This document shows positions 27,345 to 35,349 of a stretch of 64,000 bases of DNA, piece by piece. This DNA is from Cytobacillus firmus (GTDB lineage: Bacteria > Bacillota > Bacilli > Bacillales > Cytobacillaceae), in NCBI RefSeq assembly GCF_023657595.1, contig NZ_CP098323.1, positions 4,798,001 to 4,862,000 on the forward strand, written 5' to 3'. The translations under genes were made by a program, and so were the position numbers. The notes beneath the pieces are model-generated. The model did not search any database and was not told where the DNA came from. It saw only the letters and a list, made by a program, of their open reading frames with translations. Within the stretch, counting starts at the first letter, position 1, and every line of letters starts with the position of its first letter.

Positions 27345-28097
27345 ATGAAAATACGTCAGGACGCTTGGACAGATGAAAACGATTTATTGCTTGCAGAGAC
27401 CGTTTTACGGCATGTGAGGGAAGGCAGCACACAGTTAAACGCTTTTGAGGAAGTTGGAGACAAGCTGAACCGCACCTCAGCAGCATGCGGATTCCGCTGG
27501 AACGCTGTGGTGAGGCATCAATATGAAAAAGCGCTTGGGCTGGCCAAAAAACAGCGCAAGCAGAGACAAAGAATGCTAGGAAAGGATCAGGGCGGCAAGA
27601 AGAAACTCTTATACTCTCCGCCGGTTCCGACGATGCAGGAGGTCTCAGCAGCGCCAGTTCAGACAAATGCGATCGTACCGCCGTCACCGGCAGACTTTTA
27701 CGAGGAGCGCACAGAGGATGAAGCGACTGTGCAGACAGAAACGGTTCCATCCTACACCTATTCAGAGCCGGTTTACACGGCACCCGCACAGCTGGATATG
27801 GATACCGTTATTGCATACTTGCAAACATTGAATCATTCTGGTATTCAGGTTGATATACTAAAGAATGAGAATGAAAGATTGAAGCGCGAAAATGCGGATC
27901 TCAGAAGCCAAAATGAAGAGCTTGAGAGCAAAATCGGCAAGCTGGAGCAAAATACGGTAACCATTCAGGAAGATTACGAGACACTGATGAAAATCATGAA
28001 CAGAGCCCGCAATTTTGTTCTGTTTGATGAAGAAGAAAGGCCGGCATCCAAGTTCAAAATGGACCGCAACGGCAATTTGGAGAGAGTCGCGGAATAA
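27345..28097 (+). CDS. rsfA: RsfA-type prespore transcription regulator
   Basis: 250-aa regulator. The N-terminal Myb/SANT-like domain (residues ~1-55: [21 protein letters not shown] ... [14 protein letters not shown]) is typical of RsfA/YlbO; a Pro-rich linker follows; a coiled coil with heptad Leu (residues ~165-215) could drive dimerisation. In B. subtilis RsfA adjusts sigma-F gene expression in the forespore. Position between ywfO and lipL matches ywfN. Start after GTTGAGG. The stop codon overlaps a family 2 repeat. Confidence 0.9.
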   Translation: MKIRQDAWTDENDLLLAETVLRHVREGSTQLNAFEEVGDKLNRTSAACGFRWNAVVRHQYEKALGLAKKQRKQRQRMLGKDQGGKKKLLYSPPVPTMQEVSAAPVQTNAIVPPSPADFYEERTEDEATVQTETVPSYTYSEPVYTAPAQLDMDTVIAYLQTLNHSGIQVDILKNENERLKRENADLRSQNEELESKIGKLEQNTVTIQEDYETLMKIMNRARNFVLFDEEERPASKFKMDRNGNLERVAE

Positions 28098-28222
28098 GAA
28101 AAGCGGAAGCGCCTTGTTCACCCCCGACAAGCATAAGACGAGCCTCACGGTAAGGCGTTCTTTGCCTTGCTGGGAGGATTGGCTTATGACCTCGAGGGGG
28201 TAGGCGCTGGAGCTAGACAGTT
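28097..28222 (+). repeat. Dispersed repeat family 2, copy 3 (simple, intact)
   Basis: Begins AGAAAAGCGGAAGCGCC at the last base of the rsfA stop and ends GGCGCTGGAGCTAGACAG. The middle reads CACCCCCGACAAGCATAAG ... GACCTCGAGGGGG, so the CCCCC/GGGGG and GGCGCC/GGCGCT arms pair. I use this as the reference copy for the family. Confidence 0.85.
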
Positions 28223-28287
28223 ATCAAAGTTCAAAACTCTTTCCGGCATAGGGAGCAGGAGAAGATGGCAGCAATTCCTTTCAAGGA

Positions 28288-28325
28288 GGGCCGCAGATCG
28301 ATAACGACTGCGGCTCTTCTTTTAT
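28288..28325 (+). terminator. rsfA terminator
   Basis: GCCGCAG / CTGCGGC stem with 11-base loop followed by TCTTCTTTT on the + strand, just before the convergent lipL stop. Confidence 0.75.
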
Positions 28326-29168
28326 TTATTCGCTGCCAAGCACTTTCTCATTCCGCTCCATAACACGGCGGGAATAGCCCTCAAACAGGCCTGCCTCCTC
28401 ATTTGTCAGCTGCCCTGCATAAAGGCGGCCGGATTTCTTTTTCAAGGACTGGAGAAAGCGGAGCATCACATCCTGAACCGTCAGCTCTGTCCCCAGCAAT
28501 TCCGACAGTGAAGCCATGACAGCCGGCTGAATTTCAGGGTATTCAAATTTCGTCTGTTCTTCTTTTTTAGCAAGAGAATAGAATTTGCCAATCAGATCGG
28601 CCCGCTCACTTCCGCTGCCATCCACACACAGGTAAATCTGAACAGCCACGCCATTGCGGAGACGCCTCTGCGAAATGCCTGCAAACTTCTGTCCCCCGAT
28701 GCTTAAATCATAGCTTCCCGGGCAATAGGAGCCGACAATTTCACGCGCGTCTATTTCTATATTAAAATCGGAAAACATCTCCTGGATGAGCACCCACATC
28801 GCATCATATCCGCGGTTTATATCAATTCCCTTCTCCCTTTCAGGAAATATCAGCGAAATATTCAGGACTCCCTGATCCAGGACAACAGCCAGGCCGCCGG
28901 AGTTTCGGACGATCACTTCATAGCCTTGGCTTTTTAAAAAATTTATGCCGTCATTCAAAAAAGGAAGCTTCGTATCCTGTATGCCAAGCACGATCGTATT
29001 ATGATGCACCCATGTCCTCGCAGTGGCAGGCGCCCCGCCGGCTCCGACAGAAGCACAGAGCGTATCATCCATTCCAAATGAGTGCAGGGCATTTAAGTGG
29101 ATTCCCGCAGCAGACTGGTCAATGACCCGCCATTCTTCCTGAAAAAGCAAATCTTGTTGCGAATTCAT
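28326..29168 (-). CDS. lipL: Octanoyl-[GcvH]:protein octanoyltransferase LipL
   Basis: 280-aa BPL/LplA/LipB-fold amidotransferase moving octanoyl groups from GcvH to the lipoyl domains of 2-oxoacid dehydrogenases. The thioester Cys is C149 in [11 protein letters not shown] (C150 in B. subtilis, from memory) and the conserved Lys is in [30 protein letters not shown] is the family's ligand-binding stretch. Start after GGGGATC. The 194-bp gap from pta holds array D. Confidence 0.93.
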   Translation of the reverse strand: MNSQQDLLFQEEWRVIDQSAAGIHLNALHSFGMDDTLCASVGAGGAPATARTWVHHNTIVLGIQDTKLPFLNDGINFLKSQGYEVIVRNSGGLAVVLDQGVLNISLIFPEREKGIDINRGYDAMWVLIQEMFSDFNIEIDAREIVGSYCPGSYDLSIGGQKFAGISQRRLRNGVAVQIYLCVDGSGSERADLIGKFYSLAKKEEQTKFEYPEIQPAVMASLSELLGTELTVQDVMLRFLQSLKKKSGRLYAGQLTNEEAGLFEGYSRRVMERNEKVLGSE

Positions 29169-29187
29169 CTTTATTTGATCCCCTTTT

Positions 29188-29300
29188 GCCGATATTTGGA
29201 GTTAATCGGCAGTATTTATCTATTTAAATCGCAGTATCCTTTAGATTTGATGGCCTAACTGCAGCTTTATCAGTTAATGATCGCTTTATCGGCCAATGGC
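29188..29300. repeat. Weak phased word array D
   Basis: In the pta-lipL gap, words of the type ATCGGCAGTAT / ATCGCAGTATC / CTGCAGCTTTATC / ATCGCTTTATCGG recur at about 20-22 bp with one irregular step. It is shorter and more decayed than arrays A-C and would not be called alone. Confidence 0.45.
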
Positions 29301-29321
29301 CATATCCAGATACATTATAGC

Positions 29322-29352
29322 AAAAAAGCCAGTCACAAGGGACCGGCTTCTA
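29322..29352 (-). terminator. pta terminator
   Basis: Minus-strand AAGCCGGTC / GACTGGCTT stem (one G-U pair) followed by a T-run, close to the pta stop. Confidence 0.85.
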
Positions 29353-29362
29353 AAATGCTGTA

Positions 29363-30340
29363 TTATTGATTTAAAGCCTGAGCTGCTGTAATTAAAGCAA
29401 GCTTATAGACATCTTCCTCGTTGCAGCCGCGGGACAGGTCATTAACCGGGCGGTTCAAGCCTTGAAGAATTGGTCCCACTGCCTCGAAGTTTCCAAGGCG
29501 CTGGGCAATTTTGTAGCCGATGTTGCCGGCTTCCAGGCTAGGGAAAACAAATACATTCGCATCACCCTGGATTGGTGAATCCGGAGCTTTTTTCTCTGCT
29601 ACTGATGGAACAAATGCTGCATCAAATTGGAATTCCCCATCGATAATCAATAGCGGATCACGAACTTTAGCTGCTTCAAGTGCTGCCGAAACCTTTTCCG
29701 TTTCAGGAGACTTGGCAGAGCCCTTTGTCGAGAAGCTCAGCATTGCTACACGCGGTTCGATATCGAACATTCTGGCTGTCTTCGCGCTTTCAATCGCAAT
29801 TTCCGCCAGATCCTGGCTGTCAGGCGAGATGTTGATGGCACAATCGGCAAAAACATATTTCTCATCATCACGGACCATGATAAAGACACCCGATGTTTTG
29901 CGCACGCCTTCTTTCGTTTTAATAATTTGCAGTGCCGGGCGCACTGTATCAGCTGTCGAATGCGCTGCACCGCTCACCAGGCCGTCTGCTTTATTCGCAT
30001 AGACGAGCATGGTTCCGAAATAGTTTTCATCCAGAAGGATTCTGCGCGCATCTTCTTCTGTCGCTTTGCCTTTGCGTCTTTCAATAAATGCAGCCACAAG
30101 CTCATCCATCATTAAAAAGTTGTTTGGGTCATAAATTTCAGCTGAATCCAGGCTGATATCCATGTCTTTTGCTTTCGCTTCAATTTCCGCGATGTTTCCA
30201 ATCAGGATTGGAGTGATGATTTTTTCTGCAGCCAATCTGCCGGCAGCCGCTAAAATGCGCTCATCCTGTCCTTCCGGAAAAACGATTCGTAAATTCTGCC
30301 CTGTTACTTTTTCTTTCAATACTGTGAATAAGTCACTCAT
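29363..30340 (-). CDS. pta: Phosphate acetyltransferase
   Basis: 325-aa enzyme interconverting acetyl-CoA and acetyl phosphate, the first step of acetate overflow. The family segments LVSGAAHSTADTVRPALQIIKT, FADCAINISPD, AMLSFSTKGSAKSPE and GDANVFVFPSLEAGNIGYK are present. The start MSDLFTVLKE follows TAGGAGGAATT; 12 more upstream codons are open but contain that site. Position between lipL and hemQ agrees with B. subtilis ywfJ. Confidence 0.96.
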   Translation of the reverse strand: MSDLFTVLKEKVTGQNLRIVFPEGQDERILAAAGRLAAEKIITPILIGNIAEIEAKAKDMDISLDSAEIYDPNNFLMMDELVAAFIERRKGKATEEDARRILLDENYFGTMLVYANKADGLVSGAAHSTADTVRPALQIIKTKEGVRKTSGVFIMVRDDEKYVFADCAINISPDSQDLAEIAIESAKTARMFDIEPRVAMLSFSTKGSAKSPETEKVSAALEAAKVRDPLLIIDGEFQFDAAFVPSVAEKKAPDSPIQGDANVFVFPSLEAGNIGYKIAQRLGNFEAVGPILQGLNRPVNDLSRGCNEEDVYKLALITAAQALNQ

Positions 30341-30576
30341 GCTAATTCCTCCTACGGCCATAATTTTTCCGTTCAAATTAATAGAAATTCTCCTATATAC
30401 TCCCTTAGAATACTCTTCATCCTAAGAATTTCAAGGAGTTCACCTGCTGTTAGCGTTTACAAATAAAATGTTTTTGTTTTCGGTAAATTTCCAATAATAA
30501 ATATCCTTCTGCTGCCGCAGCTTCATACCTTTTTTAAGATATCCATAATGCCCTCTTTGTAAACGGGGTTTTGCGG

Positions 30577-30624
30577 AGACAGGCACCTTCACCATTTCGG
30601 CGAGCTGGTATAGGTACCTGTCAC
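30577..30624. repeat. Family 3 palindromic repeat (GACAGGCACC type)
   Basis: GACAGGCACC ... GGTACCTGTC, arms of 10 bp with one mismatch around a ~26-bp centre, between the divergent pta and hemQ genes. It resembles a short palindromic repeat common in Bacillus genomes (from memory). The rest of the 384-bp gap (30341-30724) contains the two promoters, not resolved. Confidence 0.6.
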
Positions 30625-30724
30625 CATGAGGAATTCCAACATTTCAAGTTTTGTACACATGTTAATTGGAGAAACTATGGTATAGTAGGGATGAGAATTT
30701 CAGTACATATTAGGAGTGATTATA

Positions 30725-31468
30725 ATGAGTGAAGCAGCAGTAACGCTTGATGGCTGGTATTGTTTACATGACTTCCGCACAGTTGATTGGACAACTTGGA
30801 AAATGGTACCCAGCGAAGAGCGCCAGGCAGCGATCCACGAATTTATGGCCCTAGTGGACAAGTGGAACACAACACAAAGCGAGAAAAACGGCAGTCATGC
30901 CCTTTATACAATTGTCGGCCAAAAAGCTGATTTTATGATGATGATCTTAAGGCCTACTATGGAAGAGCTGAATGAAATTGAAAACGAATTCAACAAATCA
31001 AAATTAGCTGAATTCACGATTCCGGTTCATTCATATGTGTCTGTTGTCGAGCTGAGCAACTACCTGCCTGCAGGAGAAGATCCATACCAGAATCCGCAAA
31101 TCCTGGCACGCCTTTATCCTGAATTGCCAAAAGCGAAGCATGTCTGCTTCTATCCGATGGACAAGCGCCGCCAGGGCAATGACAACTGGTATATGCTTCC
31201 GATGGAAGACCGCCGCAATATGATGCGCAGCCATGGCATGATCGGCCGCCAGTATGCCGGAAAGGTAAAACAGATCATCACAGGCTCTGTTGGCTTCGAT
31301 GATTACGAATGGGGCGTTACCCTATTCTCTGACGATGTCCTTCAATTTAAAAAGCTTGTTTATGAAATGCGCTTTGATGAAGTAAGTGCCCGCTACGGCG
31401 AATTCGGCTCTTTCTTTGTTGGAAACATCCTGGAAGAGGACAAAGTAGAAAAGTTCCTTCACATATAA
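30725..31468 (+). CDS. hemQ: Coproheme decarboxylase HemQ
   Basis: 247-aa chlorite-dismutase-fold protein performing the last step of the coproporphyrin-dependent haem pathway, turning coproheme III into haem b. Tyr143 in CFYPMDK and His170 in [10 protein letters not shown] correspond to the catalytic Tyr and haem-ligand His (145 and 172 in Geobacillus, from memory). The start at 30725 ([12 protein letters not shown]) follows TAGGAGTG. Divergent from pta, as ywfI is in B. subtilis. Confidence 0.95.
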   Translation: MSEAAVTLDGWYCLHDFRTVDWTTWKMVPSEERQAAIHEFMALVDKWNTTQSEKNGSHALYTIVGQKADFMMMILRPTMEELNEIENEFNKSKLAEFTIPVHSYVSVVELSNYLPAGEDPYQNPQILARLYPELPKAKHVCFYPMDKRRQGNDNWYMLPMEDRRNMMRSHGMIGRQYAGKVKQIITGSVGFDDYEWGVTLFSDDVLQFKKLVYEMRFDEVSARYGEFGSFFVGNILEEDKVEKFLHI

Positions 31469-31477
31469 TAAGTAAAG

Positions 31478-31506
31478 CTCCCGGCTTCGGCTGGGAGTTT
31501 TTCTTT
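31478..31506 (+). terminator. hemQ terminator
   Basis: CTCCCGGC-TTCG-GCTGGGAG with a stable tetraloop, followed by TTTTTCTTTTT. Confidence 0.9.
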
Positions 31507-31651
31507 TTCTTCCGGTTATAAAAAAACATGCCCCTTCATAGTAATGAAATAGTGAGTTTCTATTTTAAATTCAACCCGCAGGACTGTCCGACAGTCTACT
31601 CTCAAATACGCGGATAGAAAATGCTGATTTTAATACTTAGGAGGGACTAAA

Positions 31652-32161
31652 TTGAGTCAATCAAATTATGGTCAATACCCTTATTATGGTTACCAGCAGC
31701 GTTATAGTGACGGCACACAAATGCCGCAGAACTTTCAGGCCCAGCCGCAGTTTCAGCCGGCACAAACAGGCGGAGCCATGCCAAATGCGAGCTCAGGGGG
31801 AATGTTTCCAGGTGCAGGTGCAGGCGCTGGCGGCGGCATGGGCGGCATGGCAGCTGCTCCATCTATTCCGGGAATGCTTCCGCTTGAACAATCCTATATC
31901 GAAAACATTCTTCGCCTGAACAAAGGGAAACTTGCGACAGTATATGCCACATTTGAGAACAATACGGAATGGAACGCCAAAATATTCAAAGGCCTCATTG
32001 AGGCAGCCGGGCGGGATCACCTGATTCTGAGCGATCCTCAAACAGGCCAGCGCATCCTCCTTCCGATGATTTACTTAGACTATGTGACGTTTGATGAAGA
32101 AATCGAATATGAATACCCATTTGGCGGGGGACAGGGATTGTCGCAGTATTCGCCGAGGTAA
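31652..32161 (+). CDS. gerQ: Spore coat protein GerQ
   Basis: 169-aa coat protein needed in B. subtilis to place the cortex-lytic enzyme CwlJ in the spore; cross-linked by transglutaminase Tgl. The N-terminal half is Gln/Tyr/Gly-rich with a glycine run (residues ~48-70); the conserved C-terminal half begins LPLEQSYIENILRLNKGK and contains WNAKIFKGLIEAAGRDHLI. TTG start after TAGGAGGG. Upstream a GTTATAAA / CATAGTAA pair could be a poor sigma-E promoter (low certainty). A family 2 repeat begins 2 bp after the stop. Confidence 0.93.
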   Translation: MSQSNYGQYPYYGYQQRYSDGTQMPQNFQAQPQFQPAQTGGAMPNASSGGMFPGAGAGAGGGMGGMAAAPSIPGMLPLEQSYIENILRLNKGKLATVYATFENNTEWNAKIFKGLIEAAGRDHLILSDPQTGQRILLPMIYLDYVTFDEEIEYEYPFGGGQGLSQYSPR

Positions 32162-32162
32162 C

Positions 32163-32438
32163 AGGAAAAGCGGAGGCGCCCTTCGGAACAAGCAAAAAGC
32201 GCTTGTTCCTGCGAGGTTTATTCTAAGGAGCTTTCCTTAGTGCCCATCGACGGAGCGTGGTGGACTGAGCCGAGTGAGATAAAGGAAACACGAAGAGCGA
32301 TAGCGATTCGATGTTGACTTATAACGCTCGGAACGCGCACGTCCTGTGCGCCTCGCCTTACTAGCACATCCTGTGCGTCGTCGTAGACGAGGTGAGGGAA
32401 GCACGCCGAGTCGATAGGGTGCCGGAGCTAGACAGTTA
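32163..32438 (+). repeat. Dispersed repeat family 2, copy 4 (expanded)
   Basis: Begins AGGAAAAGCGGAGGCGCCC two bases after the gerQ stop and ends GGTGCCGGAGCTAGACAG. The centre is about 150 bp longer than in the reference copy, rich in CGAGC/GCTCG-type words and internal palindromes (AAGCGCTTG). No coding evidence. It explains most of the 344-bp gap; the rest is the next hairpin. Confidence 0.75.
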
Positions 32439-32470
32439 TCGAAATTCAAAGATGTATTCCATATTTTAAA

Positions 32471-32501
32471 AAGGAGCTTTGACCCCAAGTCAAAGCTCCT
32501 T
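32471..32501. terminator. Bidirectional terminator between gerQ and ywdK
   Basis: AAGGAGCTTTGAC / GTCAAAGCTCCTT perfect 13-bp stem with 5-base loop; T-rich on both sides. Confidence 0.88.
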
Positions 32502-32505
32502 CCTT

Positions 32506-32877
32506 TTACAAATATTTTACTGCCGCAATGATCAGCAGCAACCAGGCCGCAAGGAATGAGACTCCGCCAAGCGGCGTGATGGCACCGAGCACGCTGATTT
32601 TCGTTAAAGTCAGCACATATAAGCTTCCTGAGAACAGGATGATGCCGATCACCATCAGCCAGCCGGACCAGGATAATAAAGACGTTGCCGGCAGCTTGCC
32701 AAGCAGAACGCCAATAATCAAAAGACCTGTTGCATGGAACATCTGGTAGGTTACACCTGTTTGCCATGTCTCCAAGTACTTCGGCTCCACTCTTCCTTCA
32801 AGTCCGTGAGCTCCGAAAGCCCCTAATGCAACTGATAAAAAGGCATTAATAGCCCCAATGATAATAAATAGCTTCAT
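32506..32877 (-). CDS. ywdK: DUF423 membrane protein YwdK
   Basis: 123-aa protein with four hydrophobic helices and the DUF423 signature LSVALGAFGAHGLEGR and TYQMFHATGLLIIGVL. Function unknown. The start MKLFIIIGAIN (32877) follows AGGGGATT. Same place as ywdK beside gerQ in B. subtilis. Confidence 0.9.
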   Translation of the reverse strand: MKLFIIIGAINAFLSVALGAFGAHGLEGRVEPKYLETWQTGVTYQMFHATGLLIIGVLLGKLPATSLLSWSGWLMVIGIILFSGSLYVLTLTKISVLGAITPLGGVSFLAAWLLLIIAAVKYL

Positions 32878-32903
32878 AATCCCCTGCACCTCTTATCTCT
32901 TTA

Positions 32904-33179
32904 TTAAAAATCAAACAATGAATCGCCATTCGCCTCATCATCCATCTGCATTTTCTTTGGCTGCAGATTCGCCGGCTGAGCTGCTGGCGGCGCATTGTAT
33001 GTATGGCTAATAGACGAAACAGCAGCCACACTTCCTGCATCCGACTCATCCAAAACCAGCTCGCATAACGACTTGATCGCCTGCACTCTTTCTCTGATTC
33101 TGGCGTCGGAAGAGCTGCTTTTCGCTTCCAGCAATTCCTTCTCCATTTTCCCTAAAAGCTTCTGAACAGAGATATTCAC
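32904..33179 (-). CDS. ywdI: YwdI-like protein (DUF5327)
   Basis: 91-aa, mostly helical N-terminal half (MNISVQKLLGKMEKELLEAK, conserved) and a low-complexity Ala/Pro/Gln tail ending DSLFDF. Unknown function. GTG start. Assigned by N-terminal pattern and by its place between ywdK and ung. Confidence 0.75.
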   Translation of the reverse strand: MNISVQKLLGKMEKELLEAKSSSSDARIRERVQAIKSLCELVLDESDAGSVAAVSSISHTYNAPPAAQPANLQPKKMQMDDEANGDSLFDF

Positions 33180-33285
33180 CCTCTACACCTCTTTCTATAA
33201 AAAAGCAGCCCTTGTCCATCCCCGGCATTCGGGGAGGGAAACTGCCTGCCTAAAAACGGCCAGAATGACTAGCATATCAAGTTTA

Positions 33286-33456
33286 TCAGGTTTTCTTTTC
33301 AAAACGCAAACAGGGATGGCCGGATGCGCGGAAAACTTCGAGAGAGGGCAGCTGCCTTGTTTTAAACTGAAAGGCCCTGCAGCCTTTTGGATGATTCCGG
33401 TCCCAGGTCACATAGAAATATTTGCACTTAAAACAATCGATCTTCTGTGAACTCAT
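33286..33456 (-). CDS. Small four-cysteine protein upstream of YwdI
   Basis: 56-aa protein with C-x2-C near the start (DCFKCKYFYVTWDRNHPKGC) and later Cys in GCRAF and HPCLRF, a pattern seen in a small conserved family found in several phyla, probably zinc-binding. Start ATG at 33456 after AAAGGAG. It lies downstream of ung on the same strand; a role in DNA repair would be pure guesswork. Confidence 0.75.
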   Translation of the reverse strand: MSSQKIDCFKCKYFYVTWDRNHPKGCRAFQFKTRQLPSLEVFRASGHPCLRFEKKT

Positions 33457-33541
33457 TTGTTTTTCTCCTTTGTGCACAGAGCATATTTCGAGCACTTCTT
33501 GCATAAAACGGTATGTTTCACGTGAAACATGGCGAAAAGAA

Positions 33542-34219
33542 TCAGAGATTAGGAATCTGCCAGTCAATTGGCTCTTCTCCAAGCTTCTGTAAGATTTCAT
33601 TCGTCCTTGAAAATGGCCTGCTCCCAAAGAATCCTTTTCTGGCCGAAAACGGGCTGGGATGCGGTGATTTTATGATAAAGTGTCTGGAAGCATCAATCAG
33701 TACTTCTTTTTCCTGTGCGGGTTTTCCCCATAATATAAAAATAACGGGCTGTTCCCGCTCATTCAATTTTTGGATAACCGTGTCGGTGAACGTTTCCCAT
33801 CCTTGCCCCTTATGCGAATGCGCCTGCCCTTTGCGGACGGTCAGAACGGTATTCAGGAGCAGTACCCCTTCCTGGGCCCATTTTAGCAGATAGCCATTAT
33901 TTGGCACGCTGAAGCCAAGATCCTCCTGCATTTCCTTGAATATATTTTTTAGTGAAGGAGGCAGCTTTACATCAGGCTGAACCGAAAAACTTAATCCATG
34001 TGCCTGCCCCGGCCCATGATAAGGATCCTGCCCTAATATCACTGCCTTTACATCTTTATAAGCTGTATATTGGAGTGCATTGAAAATATCCTCCTGCTTC
34101 GGATAAATAGTCTGCTCCTCATATTCCTTTTTCAAAAATTCACGAAGATGAAGATAATAGGGTTTCTCGAATTCCTCTGCCAAAATCTCCTGCCAGTCAT
34201 TTCTCAAGATACGCTTCAT
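33542..34219 (-). CDS. ung: Uracil-DNA glycosylase
   Basis: 225-aa family 1 enzyme removing uracil from DNA. Motif [18 protein letters not shown] carries the catalytic Asp; motif [19 protein letters not shown] carries the His and leucine-loop region. The start [11 protein letters not shown] (34219) follows GGAGGGAGA; codons further upstream are open but not family-like. Matches B. subtilis ywdG. Confidence 0.96.
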   Translation of the reverse strand: MKRILRNDWQEILAEEFEKPYYLHLREFLKKEYEEQTIYPKQEDIFNALQYTAYKDVKAVILGQDPYHGPGQAHGLSFSVQPDVKLPPSLKNIFKEMQEDLGFSVPNNGYLLKWAQEGVLLLNTVLTVRKGQAHSHKGQGWETFTDTVIQKLNEREQPVIFILWGKPAQEKEVLIDASRHFIIKSPHPSPFSARKGFFGSRPFSRTNEILQKLGEEPIDWQIPNL

Positions 34220-34303
34220 TTGCCAACTCTCCCTCCTCTTATTTGAACTGTTATTCTCATACCCAATGGCTATCATGCCATAATCTATCATTCTTGCCTA
34301 CAT

Positions 34304-34328
34304 GTTTAAAAAATCTCAAAGCGGATAT
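34304..34328 (+). promoter_or_regulatory. Sigma-B-type promoter of the yflT-like gene
   Basis: GTTTAA (34304-34309), 13-bp spacer, GGATAT (34323-34328), close to the sigma-B consensus GTTTAA-N12-15-GGGWAT. It lies 74 bp before the start codon. A hairpin GGGCAG-N6-CTGCCC (34343-34360) sits near the 5' end of the predicted transcript. Confidence 0.75.
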
Positions 34329-34402
34329 GTAATATATAGAACGGGCAGTAAGAGCTGCCCTTAAAAATAAATCTGCAAATCTTTTAAAGGAGGATGTTAT
34401 AT

Positions 34403-34732
34403 ATGTATAAAATCGAAGTTGTCGAAAATGGTGTACAAGCTACTGATGCAATTGGAATGCTGCAAAGCCAGGGATTCAATAAGGAAAACATCTATATTTT
34501 CGCACATGACAAGGATCGCTCCGAACACCTATCTGATGCGACAGATACAGGCGAAGTCGGCATGAAGGAACAGGGTTTATTCGATTCTGTCGGAAATGTC
34601 TTCAAAAAGCGCGGAGATGAGCTTCGTTCAAAATTTGAATCTGTTGGGTTAACAACGGTAGAAGCAGAACAATATGAAAAAGTATTGGATGAAGGCAAGT
34701 TAGTTATTGTGGGTACAGATGAAGCAAAATAA
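34403..34732 (+). CDS. General stress protein, YflT family
   Basis: 109-aa protein with the YflT domain: MYKIEVVENGVQATDAIGMLQSQGF, NIYIFAHDKDR, and a C-terminal half ending KLVIVGTDEAK. In B. subtilis YflT is a sigma-B-controlled heat/general stress protein of unknown mechanism; a good sigma-B promoter precedes this gene too. The start at 34403 is chosen because AAAGGAGGATG lies 9 bases before it. A short family 2 repeat starts 2 bp after the stop. Confidence 0.88.
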   Translation: MYKIEVVENGVQATDAIGMLQSQGFNKENIYIFAHDKDRSEHLSDATDTGEVGMKEQGLFDSVGNVFKKRGDELRSKFESVGLTTVEAEQYEKVLDEGKLVIVGTDEAK

Positions 34733-34734
34733 TT

Positions 34735-34799
34735 AGAAAAGCGGAGGCGCCTTGCTCACCCCCGACACCTCGAGGGGGCAGGCGCTGGAGCTAGACAGT
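34735..34799 (+). repeat. Dispersed repeat family 2, copy 5 (minimal, 65 bp)
   Basis: AGAAAAGCGGAGGCGCC ... GGCGCTGGAGCTAGACAGT, just the two ends joined through a CCCCC/GGGGG stem. It shows the minimal structured core of the family: one hairpin with GGCGCC/GGCGCT and CCCCC/GGGGG arms. Confidence 0.85.
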
Positions 34800-34804
34800 A
34801 ATAT

Positions 34805-34838
34805 AAAAAAGCGATGAACTTTTTCATCGCTTTTTTTG
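34805..34838. terminator. Bidirectional terminator after the yflT-like gene
   Basis: AAAAAGCGATGAA / TTCATCGCTTTTT stem with a 4-base loop and T7; usable in both directions. Confidence 0.9.
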
Positions 34839-34843
34839 TGCCC

Positions 34844-35242
34844 TTAAAACATCCAAATCCATAACCCTATAAGCAGAACCGGGTACAGTACATACCACCA
34901 TACTCTGGTTATATTGACTTTTGACAGGATGAAAAATACGAGTTCAGGCAATACAATCAACCCTGCCTGAATCCAGATGAACGTATAAAAATGCTCCGGC
35001 GCTATTATGCCGTTCCCTGTCGCCCAATCTCCGCTATTGAATAAAAAGTAGAAGAAATTCAGGAAAGGGAGAATGATAGCGAAAAGGATCCGGCTGATAT
35101 GAACAATCAAATCGGCAGGACGCTTGTTTTTATACAATGGCGTAACCGGCATGATAAAACTGTATAGAATCATAATGAACCCAATAAAATTAACCAGCAG
35201 CTGATCAAATAAATAGCCGAAAAAATACATAAATGTAATCAT
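34844..35242 (-). CDS. Hypothetical membrane protein
   Basis: 132 aa with four hydrophobic helices (residues ~10-30, 45-67, 86-107 and 113-131). The start follows AAGAGGTT. I recognise no family; the composition and the clean start/terminator support a real gene. No neighbour suggests a role. Confidence 0.7.
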   Translation of the reverse strand: MITFMYFFGYLFDQLLVNFIGFIMILYSFIMPVTPLYKNKRPADLIVHISRILFAIILPFLNFFYFLFNSGDWATGNGIIAPEHFYTFIWIQAGLIVLPELVFFILSKVNITRVWWYVLYPVLLIGLWIWMF

Positions 35243-35349
35243 CGTTAACCTCTTCTGTCATTTTGTCTTTATTTTACAGAAAAGACAGAGGGTCATATAT
35301 GATCAATAAGCACTAGTTTTGGTTCAACCTCACTGATTGAAGCTTCACC

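Noticed and set aside
30341..30724. Possible riboswitch or leader RNA between pta and hemQ
   Set aside because: Only a short dispersed palindrome was found; no conserved aptamer core or terminator/antiterminator pair.
32163..32767. Minus-strand open frame running from the family 2 repeat into ywdK
   Set aside because: Covers repeat DNA and the ywdK frame antiphase; no start signal or recognisable domain.
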